A stretch of 64,000 bases of DNA, taken from Dactylonectria macrodidyma (Eukaryota > Ascomycota > Sordariomycetes > Hypocreales > Nectriaceae). The stretch spans positions 3,224,001-3,288,000 of the forward strand of contig JAGMUV010000003.1 in assembly GCA_020744425.1 (NCBI GenBank), given 5' to 3'. Position numbers and translations under genes: made by a program. This document shows positions 45,311 through 54,223 of this stretch, piece after piece. The notes below the pieces were generated by a model, which was not told the DNA's origin, did not search any database, and worked only from the letters and a program-made list of their open reading frames with translations. How positions within the stretch are numbered: the first letter of the stretch is position 1; the number at the start of each line of letters is the position of its first letter.

Positions 45311-46750
45311 TCATTCTTCAGTATTGTCGAACCCCAATCTCACTTCCTCGTAGGTATCATTGTCGAACTCGTCATCATCCTGCGGCTCCCAGTCCATGCT
45401 CTCGAGGTCGTCATCCAGCTCATCCTGGTAGCGCTGGATGATATCGTCGTCAATGTGCCTCTCGCACGCATCGAACACATGTTTCTCGAGATTCAACAGC
45501 GCGGCAGTGCTCCTCCTCGCGCCCTCGAATCGCTGTCTGAGGACTTGCGTGTCGTTGCGCCAGAAATCTTGTCGGATGCCTTCACCGTTTCCGCTCGTCT
45601 TTTGACGCGCCGCGAGCTGGGAAAATCGGAGATGGTGCATGTCGATGGTGAGACGACTAATCGCGGGTTGATGGCCCCCATTCAGATACGATGTGAGCAG
45701 ATCAACCTTGATGCACTGGCAAGAGAGGGATTTGATAGCATCCAAGACAGGGGATTTCTGGCTGAAGAAGTTGACAAAGGTGAAGTTATGGTGATTCTGG
45801 TCAACGATATTGGCCACGCCAGTCAGGTTGAGCCCATATTGAGGAGCAATACGGATCGTGAATGTCTGGAGGCTCGTCTTTGCTGCTCCGGCGCGAGTCT
45901 TCCCCCGGCGGCTAGGTTGGGCAGTGAAGATTTTGATCGCATCGGCCATGTGAAGTTGAGTTTCATTGGAATAACGATTACGTTCTGCCTCGACGATCAA
46001 ATGACGAAAATAAGGTCGAAACTTATCGATGTTGATCCTGTCATCTCTCCCTCTGGGGAAGTATTCTGTGTCAGCGTCGTCGTAGCCGTTTCCAGGGTCA
46101 AATTCATCGTTGCTAGTGTCAGACGTGCCGTCATCGGCAGCAAGCCGGAAGCCATCGTCGGCTAGCGAGAGCTCCTCGACGTTGACGACATGGCGTGTCA
46201 TGGGAGGGTCGCGGAGACGGTACAAGAACCTGTTTTCTCCGTAGAGAATCCTCACCGTCTCGCTGTTGATAGTCTTGTTGGTGCTCATTATTGCGGTTTC
46301 GATTCCAGGTCTCTTGCGTGCGTACACTCGCTTCCACGAGTTATGAACCAGGATGGGAGATTCCACGACAAGGATGTAACGGTATATTTCGTCCTTGATT
46401 TCCAAAGGAAGCCTCATCAGTAAGCACACAGGTATGGGCTCTTCACGACGAGGTTCTCGACGAGGTCTTTTACGAGGTCTCCGATGAGGTTCCTCGACTG
46501 CTTCTTCGGCATCAGCTTCTCCGATGCTTCCGCCAACAGCTCCGTGTTCGACCTCTTCTCCGGGAAGATCCATTTCAATAAAGATGCTCGGTCGTTTTCT
46601 GTCGTCATATGGATCTGGGATGCGTGGTCGAGGTGCAGTATACCCTTCATCTTCGTCATCGCTATCATCGTCGAGAGCATAACCGACGTGGGGGTGGGAC
46701 ATTAGATGAATAGGCCCGCCGAAAAAGCGAGAGAGGCCAATATCCGTCAT
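45311..46750 (-). CDS. F-box-like fungal protein
   Basis: Intronless. The frame continues upstream to 46975, but that extension is Ser/His/Phe-biased leader-like sequence. The start at 46750 (MTDIGLSRFFGG) gives 479 residues. An acidic patch (DDDSDDEDEG) and a basic nuclear-localisation-like run (RRPRKRPRREPRRE, about residues 90-105) precede RLPLEIKDEIYRYILV, the LP-x-E-[IV]-x-x-x-I-[YF] pattern of short fungal F-box motifs. Downstream are segments typical of this fungal group: NKTINSETVRILYGENRFLY, then a helical region and a strongly acidic tail. Fungal F-box proteins commonly act as substrate receptors of SCF ubiquitin ligases, but many lineage-specific members have no known target. That applies here; the partner and substrate are unknown. 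Confidence 0.8.
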   Translation of the reverse strand: MTDIGLSRFFGGPIHLMSHPHVGYALDDDSDDEDEGYTAPRPRIPDPYDDRKRPSIFIEMDLPGEEVEHGAVGGSIGEADAEEAVEEPHRRPRKRPRREPRREEPIPVCLLMRLPLEIKDEIYRYILVVESPILVHNSWKRVYARKRPGIETAIMSTNKTINSETVRILYGENRFLYRLRDPPMTRHVVNVEELSLADDGFRLAADDGTSDTSNDEFDPGNGYDDADTEYFPRGRDDRINIDKFRPYFRHLIVEAERNRYSNETQLHMADAIKIFTAQPSRRGKTRAGAAKTSLQTFTIRIAPQYGLNLTGVANIVDQNHHNFTFVNFFSQKSPVLDAIKSLSCQCIKVDLLTSYLNGGHQPAISRLTIDMHHLRFSQLAARQKTSGNGEGIRQDFWRNDTQVLRQRFEGARRSTAALLNLEKHVFDACERHIDDDIIQRYQDELDDDLESMDWEPQDDDEFDNDTYEEVRLGFDNTEE

Positions 46751-48009
46751 AGTTAAGGGCTGTTGTAGATGATGCTGAGTCTTGAAAAGTTGAGAGGGGA
46801 AGGTGAGGGGGAGTTGGGAGATGTGCCTTGGGATATGAAGAAGGAAGCGTTGTGGTGAACGAAGAGCTGGACGAAGAAACACATGAAATACGTGGATGAA
46901 GATATGAATGAAGAGGAGAAGCGTTGTGTTGGAGGAAGAGATCGAAGAAGAGGTGGAAGAAGAGGTGGAAGACAAAAAGAGTGTCTTAGTTCATAAGGAA
47001 AAAGGATAAGACGGATGACCATAAGAAAGGCAACACGAATAACGACCGTAAATAAGGTCTTAAGAATGGTAAGCTTGAGCAAAAGTCCAAGACAAGAGCT
47101 GAGAAGGCGATACGAGGTGATATGAAGCGAAACGACAATTGTCCGTGGTGGTCGCATCATCGAGTGTAGGCTACTACCGATACGCTCAGAGCGGTACTGC
47201 CTCTGAGTACCTTGCTATCCAGTCCTCTCCATCGTTGTCAAGTAATCGAAACTTGCAACACATTTAATCATGCCCTAGAGACCCGATGGGAGTTGACGTT
47301 GGCATCTGACCGCAACATGCATCGAATTTTGATCAGGAGGCTCTAGAAAATGCAAGTCATCAACCAATTGAGCAAGACTGGGAAAGGTTGAAAATTCAAT
47401 TATCTAAACCAGGGATGTAAAGGACATGATGGTCGCTGAATCCCAATTGGCTTATGGTGACAGCTTCGCGTTGCGAGGAGATATGGGACTGGAAGTTGAT
47501 GGCTGATAATTGGAAAATTCTAGAACATGTCAGATCCTGAATCGATCACGGAGGCGGGAAATACGAACCGAAGATACCCGGTCTATACTCAGAAAATCAC
47601 ACAGTTTGCTTACAAGTGTGGGGTTTGCCGCCCTTGCGATGGCATACCGCCCTTGTCATGACAGCCAACTCCACCAAGGCAGAGGCGTTCAATTACTAGT
47701 GGGAAGTCGTATGGCGTCAACTCTTTCTGAGAGTTTCGGTGTGAAGATAACCAAGACCTGGGAATCAGCCGGCCTTGCATAAATTTTTGAATTTTGAAAA
47801 TTTTTTTTATAAAAAGGAATTAAGACATTCCACTTGTCATTATCTCATTCAAGTCTCTTGTTCGGTACATACTTCTGCCAGCTCCCCTTTTCTAGCTAGG
47901 CAGGATCGTCTCACTCCTCTTCATTGCCCCACGACCGCTTCAAGTTTAAGCCCTCATTATATCCTCTCCATCTTTTCACCATCAACGCCATCTCGCCAAT
48001 ATTCCACAA
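46751..48009. other. Divergent intergenic region before serine dehydratase
   Basis: Holds a purine-rich leader for the minus-strand F-box-like gene (46751-46980). At about 47780-47822 there is an A+T-rich stretch with oligo-A and oligo-T. No supported gene. Confidence 0.5.
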
Positions 48010-49115
48010 ATGGGGTCCCTTGATTCTAGTTCCAAGTTACCCTGGTTCAAGACACCATGTGTCTATAGTCCTCAACTGTCACAAGCTGCCGGCTGGTAAG
48101 CATCTCTTATCCCACTCTTCATCCCGCATCGCTCAGTTACCAACCACACACCCTCAGCAACATCTATCTCAAGCTAGAAAACCTCCAGCCCTCTGGCTCT
48201 TTCAAGTCACGGGGCATAGGGAATCTCATGAACCGCGCTGCGGCGGCTGCTGTCGGCCCAGTTCACTTCTACTGCTCTTCTGGGGGAAATGCCGGACTTG
48301 CCTGCGCCACGACGGCTCTGGCTCTGGGGCACCCGGCCACGATCGTCGTCCCTATTCTGACTCCTCCTCTCATGAAGGGGAAGCTTGCCGACCTGGGAGT
48401 TGAGGTCATTCAAGTTGGAAATAATTGGGCTGTCGCTGACCAGTATCTTCGAGACGAACTGCTGGCCAAGGATCCTACGGGAGTCTATGTGCCGCCCTTT
48501 GACCACCCCCATGTGTGGGAGGGTGCTGCGACCATGATTCCAGAACTCAAGGAGCAAATGGAGCACGATATAGATGCCATTGTCTGCAGCGTTGGCGGAG
48601 GCGGACTGCTTAACGGGATAATGCAGGGCATTGAGTCGATCGCATGGCTAGGCACAAAGCCGCAGGCTCTCGCCCTCGAGACAACAGGCGCTGACAGCCT
48701 CAATGCCAGCATCCGAGCGGAATCGCACGTCACGCTGCCTGGTATCACGTCCATCGCGATCTCTCTAGGGGCCCCGCGAGTGTCCGAGCAGACGTGGAAA
48801 TGGAGCCAGAGCGAGAACCTGCAGAGCCTCGTCGTTTCAGACGCCGACGCTGCCATGAGCTGCGTTCGGTTCGCCAACGACGCTCGCCACTTAGTCGAGG
48901 CCGCCTGTGGCGCAACACTTGCCGCTGCCTATCGAGGTATTCTCCGCGAGCGTCTGGGCCAAAGGCTCAGCGACCAAGAATGGAGCCTCAAGCATGTGGT
49001 GCTGGTAGTATGTGGCGGGTCCAATATCACACTCGAGATGCTACAGGAGTACAAAGACAAGTACAGCGATGAGTCCTGCATCAAGGCCCAAGGAGTCGAT
49101 AAATCTACGGTCTAG
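48010..49115 (+). CDS. L-serine/L-threonine dehydratase (PLP-dependent)
   Basis: Fold-type II PLP enzyme that deaminates L-serine to pyruvate and ammonia, probably also threonine to 2-oxobutyrate. Exons 48010-48095 and 48158-49115 give 347 residues (yeast Cha1: 360). Seen: the PLP lysine K45 in PSGSFKSRG, the substrate loop SSGGNAG (69-75), and the PLP-phosphate glycine loop SVGGGGLL (about 173-180). The C-terminal CGGSN is where the family holds a residue near the pyridine nitrogen. There is no ACT regulatory domain and no targeting peptide, so a catabolic cytosolic serine dehydratase is more likely than biosynthetic threonine deaminase. The region before SGSFK is compact, as in the SDH/CHA1 group. 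Confidence 0.93.
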
Positions 49116-49843
49116 AACCCCCGTTGGACTCGCTTTGCTTACCGCTTTCTCGGCCGCAGCTTCAGCCGCAAATCGACCGAGTTTCAGTTGTACACCTTCC
49201 ATCAGCGCTTTCAACCGGCATCTTCCATCCGTGCCCTCATAGCCAAGCTATTTTAAGACATGCTTTACTGTTATGCTTCTTCCCATGGCTAGCTCAACTA
49301 CTTTGCTAGGGGTCGGCGGTTGGGTGTGATGACTGCCTTACAGGGCTCGTGAAAAGCCTTATCGCTGGATTCTGCCAGACACTAAAGAAACTATCGATAA
49401 ATAAGCCGCCACAGTTCCCGTTTAAGGTTGCAGATATTGATCTCATTCTCTCAATCGATTCGTTGCTTTCTTATATGGCTGCACAGAATGCCTTGAGCCC
49501 TTCTCCATGAGGCCTATGTGGAGATGGGCTGAAAGAGCCGCTGACGACTGATGCTGTCTCGACTCACCTTTGTCTCGTCATTATGCACACATCCAGCTTC
49601 AACTGTGGGTAACAGCAGTTCGCCGGCAAGGTCTGCATAAGCGGTATTTCTGAACAGGAGACTTTCTGCCAAGGGTTGATTCAGGAGGTGCACTGGACTT
49701 GATATGGTGGATGGGACGGCCGCTGTGTATATAAAGGACGCTTGGTAGGCCAAGGCAATGGATTCAACTTTGACTCTCAAGACATCGCTTTCAACCCTTT
49801 CAACGGCGACGAATATATTTAGCCAATCAAACGTAACATCATC
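49116..49843. other. Intergenic region between serine dehydratase and secreted protein gene
   Basis: 728 bases. A TATA-like stretch (gtatataaagg, about 49725-49735) lies some 110 bases before the next start codon and may be its core promoter. Otherwise nothing recognised. Confidence 0.5.
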
Positions 49844-50419
49844 ATGAAGACTGTTTCTGCTTCCTTTCTCTTCGTGGCCGTTGCCACAGCCACTACGACT
49901 TTGACGTCCAGCCCCCGGGCCCGGAATCGAGGTCTCGAAGCCCGTGACGACTTTTGTGGCTATGATGGTGCGCTGCTTTCCGCTGCCCCGTTGTCAACTC
50001 TCAACCCTCGCTAATAACACGATATTGTAGTCGATGGTTACAGCCATTCCTGCGTGGATTCTGGCACCGAGTGCTGCGTTGGCGAGTACATTGGCTGCAT
50101 GCCGACGGGCTACACGTGCTGTTCTACGGGCCTTGAATACTGCGGCCCGGACCAAGATTGTGTTATTGATACGGCAACCGGCGCCATGGGATGTGCCTCC
50201 ACCGACGGCGGTGATGCAACGAGTGCATCAGACGCTGCTAATGCCGCCGAGACGGGCTCACGGAATGATGATGATGACGATGACGACGACGACAATAGCA
50301 ACAACAGCAATGACAACGACGACGACGACGATGATGATGACAGTGCTGCCTCCGCTATTAGTAGTAGCAGGATACTGGTCTTGGTACCTGTCCTTGGGGC
50401 CTTCTTCGCTTGGCTGTAA
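49844..50419 (+). CDS. Cys-rich, Asp-rich secreted protein, probably GPI-anchored
   Basis: Exons 49844-49967 and 50031-50419 give 170 residues. A signal peptide (MKTVSASFLFVAVATAT) is followed by a region with basic residues and then ten cysteines, including two CC pairs (spaced C, C, CC, C, CC, C, C, C). Next comes an Ala/Ser linker, two Asp/Asn-rich runs (DDDDDDDDD, then NSNNSNDND and DDDDDDDD), and a hydrophobic C-terminus (ILVLVPVLGAFFAWL) after small residues SAASAISSS, which is the GPI-signal layout. The Cys spacing does not fit CFEM; GYTCCSTGLEYC is reminiscent of small fungal CC-pair surface proteins. The Asp runs are encoded by mixed GAT/GAC repeats and may vary in length between strains. 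Function unknown; metal binding or a wall role is possible. Confidence 0.82.
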
Positions 50420-50716
50420 GCTCGCAGTGACCGGGAATCGCTTCTAGCAAGCTGGGGTGTGAGAAAGAACAGCGAGGGCGAACTGAATATAGATCTGAGG
50501 GAGCGCATTTGTAGGAGTAGGACAGTCTTGTTACATATATATTTCGGTTGACTATGCATGCGTCATTATGAGCGACTATTTCAAATTTCTCTATTTTCTC
50601 ACTTTCTTTCTTCTTTAAGGAATACATGCCTTCTATTTTGCGCCCCCCCCCCCCCCCCCCAAAAAAAAAAAGGCCCAAACACAACACACGAGTGATGATT
50701 AACCTCGCTCTTCGTC
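50420..50716. repeat. Short convergent spacer with C18-A11 run
   Basis: Between facing stop codons. An 18-base C run (50643-50660) runs directly into 11 A (50661-50671). Such runs are prone to sequencing error and length change. Nothing else is seen. Confidence 0.75.
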
Positions 50717-51204
50717 TCACCGTCTGCCTCTGCTCTCAGTGCCTCTGACCTTGGCGGCCTCCTTGTCGGCCTTGGTCTTATCGATGAAGCCCTTGATGAT
50801 CTGGTGTAGATCCGGGTTCTTCCGTGCAAGCAGCAGAACATCGTCCGTAGTAACGGTGCTCCGCCCTGCGTGGTTTCCGAAGCTTTCCAAGTCTGTGCCG
50901 ACGTTGTCTGCGATGCGTTTTGACACGCCCTGTCAGCCTGAAGCCCTCGAGTGCGAGGAAGATGCAGCAGTCATCTACTCACCAATCTGCGTCCAAACTA
51001 GCTCCGTCAGCGCGCCGATGAACTGGGGCGTGGCATTGCGGTTGCGATTGAGGCATTCTTCATCGACCATTTGCCCGATGGCATACCAGAGGGCGGCCTT
51101 GAGGCGCTAGAGCAGTGCGACACGTTAGTAGTTGCAAACGACGACATGGGGTTCAGGGTTGTGTCTCTCACCTCGCGATCTTCGTCGCTTGATTCGTTGG
51201 CCAT
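50717..51204 (-). CDS. mhf1: CENP-S / MHF1 histone-fold protein
   Basis: Histone-fold protein that pairs with CENP-X/MHF2. It acts both at the inner kinetochore (CENP-T-W-S-X) and with the FANCM/Mph1 helicase in fork repair. Exons 51204-51172, 51106-50983 and 50907-50717 give 115 residues, normal for the family. Seen: an acidic N-terminus (ANESSDEDRE), helix 1 RLKAALWYAIGQMVDEEC, helix 2 TPQFIGALTELVWTQI running into DNVGTDLESFGNHAGR, then STVTTDDVLLLARKNPDL and the basic tail. The intron phases and the uninterrupted helices support the model. It lies 9.5 kb from CENP-I, another kinetochore gene. Confidence 0.93.
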
Positions 51205-51301
51205 TTTTTCTCCTCTCAGAAAACCTTTGGCAAGGATGGGCTTGTTGAGGTTGAGCAGAGCCTAGATTCAAGAACGTTTGATGAATGGTGGTTGGAATAA
51301 T

Positions 51302-51307
51302 ACGCGT
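51302..51307. promoter_or_regulatory. MCB-type ACGCGT site upstream of mhf1
   Basis: Perfect hexamer 98 bases before the minus-strand ATG at 51204. Regulation by MBF is inferred by analogy. Confidence 0.45.
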
Positions 51308-51461
51308 CGCGGGGTAACGAACCTCACACATGTATTTTCCACCCACCAGTAAGAGATAGACCTAGGAAGTCGCACTTCAATCTGGAGAGGTGAATGTGCT
51401 TAGTAGAAGCCAAACCAAATGGAATTTCAGAAAGGAGAGCTTGGGGATTGGGACATTTGTT

Positions 51462-51483
51462 AAAAAAAAAAATTTTTTTTTTT
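51462..51483. repeat. A11-T11 palindrome
   Basis: Eleven A followed directly by eleven T: a 22-bp self-complementary tract, about 260 bases upstream of mhf1. Stiff A/T tracts tend to exclude nucleosomes. Confidence 0.85.
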
Positions 51484-52815
51484 ACGACTTCCATTGAGAT
51501 TCCGACTGGTGATGTGTGGCTTGTCAATGTTGGTGTTCATTTCAAGAAGGACTATCTATTCAATGCGGTCTTGATTTGGTGAGATGCGATGCTACGGGTT
51601 CCCTGATTGCCTAAGGACCCAACGTCTTCCACATGGCTTGGCTTCATGTACGTATCAAGGCCAGTTTTCTTGTGGTATTTTGGGAGAATATTGCTCTTTT
51701 TTGTTTCAGCATTTGCGATGTTAGCGTGCATGACTGTGCAGCCTTGGAACCATTCACTAAAGAGACCCAAGCAACAGAGGGTAAAATGTGATCCGGCACT
51801 GGATACGGCACACGATCCTGCCATCATTTACACGGAATCATTGGTTGGGTTGGTACACGCAGCTTCTCCATAGCAACAAAGATCAACACCAGCTGTGCAG
51901 GGTTCTTCTCGGGCAACCTGCATCTCTTAGGCTCGAATAAGATCGCCATCATGACAGGCTATTGACATCATGACCTGCATCGCGTACTTGACAAGCCAGC
52001 CGACACCAACCTCACTCGCCACGAAATGGAGGGTTTGAATACCTCAAAGTGGGGGTCAACGCAGGTCCGAGCTCTCCCGGCCAATCGCCACTGGCCATGC
52101 CTCTTTGTCAGCACATTATGGCTGTGGCGTTGTTGAAAACAGTCCGATCTGACCAATCACTAGCCACATGCGGGGCTCTCGAACCCACCCCGCATTTCGG
52201 AAACCGCGTGCTACTTCGGGCGCACCAGCCACACACGCCCTCGTCATCACTAAAACCACCAAAAGCCAGCGGGGAGGCGATGCATTCGTCAACAGAGACT
52301 TGCTTTGGCTGCTTGGATTCGCTTGCGGGTTCGCCACTTTGGATTCGGCCGATTTTTGTGTGGACAATGAGCGATAAGTAACGCTATGGAACAGCGAATC
52401 TGCTTGGCGCTTGGACATCTCGTTCGTTGCGGCCGCAGGTATTCCGAGTTATCCTGATTAGCCCGTCCTTGGTTTCTTGGCCCTTGTGGCTACCTGACCT
52501 GCGGACTTGCTGCGGGCAGATGTCTACGTAATACGCGTTCCTGATGAGACCGTCAGCGGCCACTTGAGGCCAAAAACCCTGGCCCTCATCCCTTGGCCAG
52601 CTGCCGCATGCATTTGTTGACGGTGCATAAACATCTCCTCATCTTCTGCTTATGTCGCCCTCCTGCTGCTGCGAGGTCTAGTTGCTCCAGGAATCTTGCC
52701 TTCGTTCGCTCCATCCATGATCCTCTGAGATATTCTATCGAAACCATCTTCTGTGATACTGCAACTTACAACACAACGCCAAAAACAGTTGATCACCTTC
52801 ACAACAACCGCCGCC

Positions 52816-53764
52816 ATGGGCGCAGTCGTTGGCCTCAAGTTCGTCCAGTGGTTTATCCGCGGCGTTCAGTTCGCCTGCGCAGCCATCATCCTCGCCATCT
52901 ATTCCTACATCCTCGCCGCCCTGCACAATCACAAGCTATCCTCTAGCACCAAAGTTCGCGCCGTCGAGGGCATATCCGGCTTCGCTGCCCTCTACACTAT
53001 AATCGCCCTGCTGCTGCTCTGCTGTCTCGCCGGCCGCACCCTTTCGTCCTTTATCGCCCTTGTCTTCGACGTTGCCTTCATCGCCGCCTTCATCTACGTC
53101 GCCGTGGCCAACCGCGAGGGTGCCAGCGACTGCACGGGCACTCTTGATACGCCCTTTGGCACCGGCAAAGCTGGGTCAAAGCCCAAAGCCAGCGATGGAT
53201 TCACGGCTCTCCCTACCTTCCGCGCCGCCTGTAAACTTCAGTCGGCCTGCTTAGCCCTCGCCATTATTGCAATGTGAGTATCATCACCCATCCTCAAACT
53301 CTCAACATGGACCCCCCCGCTTATACCCCACCAGCATCTTCTTCGTACTTTCAATTCTCGTGGAAGTCGCCATGGCCCGCAACCACAACCGCGAGAAGCG
53401 CCTGAACCCTGGCATTCAGAACGAGTATAACTCGGACAATGACCACAAAGGCGGTTTCTTCGGCCTCTTTAAGCGCAAGAAAGACCACATGGCCGAAGAG
53501 GGCGGCGTCCTTCCCGAGCATACGCACCCAGACCAGCTCGACATGTCTCGCCCCAGTCACGGCACCGAGCGTACTGCTGTCAACGACGACCATGAAGAGG
53601 GAGTCTACAACAAATATGATGCCGGCTATGGATACCCGTTACCCGAAGGCTCTGGCCGGCAGGATGGCTACGGCCATATCCACTACCCCGAGCCTGAAGA
53701 TCACGTCTCGCGTCCCCATCAGCAGAATTATCGATACGATGACGGTGTATACGATCGTACTTGA
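52816..53764 (+). CDS. MARVEL-like four-helix membrane protein
   Basis: Exons 52816-53273 and 53335-53764 give 295 residues. There are four membrane segments: about 8-38 (VQWFIRGVQFACAAIILAIY), 55-75 (AALYTIIALLLLCCLAG), 78-100 (SFIALVFDVAFIAAFIYVAV) and 138-168 (ACLALAIIAI running across the intron into IFFVLSILVEVAMA). An extended hydrophilic C-terminal tail of about 120 residues is Tyr/Gly/His/Asp-rich, with GGFFGLFKRKKD after the last helix. A short N-terminus, a Trp/Arg-bearing first helix and both ends in the cytosol are typical of fungal MARVEL-domain proteins, which sit in plasma-membrane domains such as eisosomes or in cortical vesicles. The role here is unassigned. Confidence 0.88.
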
Positions 53765-54223
53765 GACCGACTTGGAGATGTATGATGATTCTTGGACGCG
53801 CCCTGTGGCATGCAACAGAGCATGGCTTCAGATTGAGATACCCACGACACGCCGAGCCGGCCACAACCGCCTCGGCTAGCAACCAATAGCAGGGAATATA
53901 TGGAAAGTTGATAGATAGGACACGTATGTCCCATAATGCGTAATGAAGTTGTTTTTTCGTCAACCTTGAACAGCTGGATATCGAACACAGCCTGTTAGTG
54001 CGTGGCTGTCACTCTCCAGAACGCTTCATGGGCGATCTTGCTCTCATGCAGTTAAATCTGCATGGGCTAGTTGGCAGAATCACTGGCCTCGGCGTTTCCG
54101 TGCACAACTTTGGCTCCTCGTTAGTAGTATTTCCAGATACACATTGAGCATCCCACTAGAGCGCAACCCTTGATGCGAAGCCGATGAGCTACCACTGTCC
54201 AGTGTCCACCCATTTCTAGTCCG
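53765..54223. other. Convergent 3' region
   Basis: Between facing stop codons of the MARVEL-like and STRIPAK genes. No feature seen. Confidence 0.5.

Larger units (their letters stand above)
51205..52815. other. Divergent intergenic region, mhf1 / MARVEL-like gene
   Basis: Contains an ACGCGT at 51302-51307, a perfect A11-T11 palindrome at 51462-51483 and another ACGCGT at 52533-52538. A tRNA-like B-box string on the minus strand near 52180 does not fold into a tRNA. No supported gene. Confidence 0.55.

Noticed and set aside
46751..46975. N-terminal 75-residue extension of the F-box-like protein
   Set aside because: Ser/His/Phe-biased and leader-like; the ATG at 46750 opens normal protein sequence.
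52160..52260. Possible tRNA on the minus strand (ggttcgag string)
   Set aside because: The T arm does not pair properly, no A box is found at the right distance, and acceptor arms do not match.
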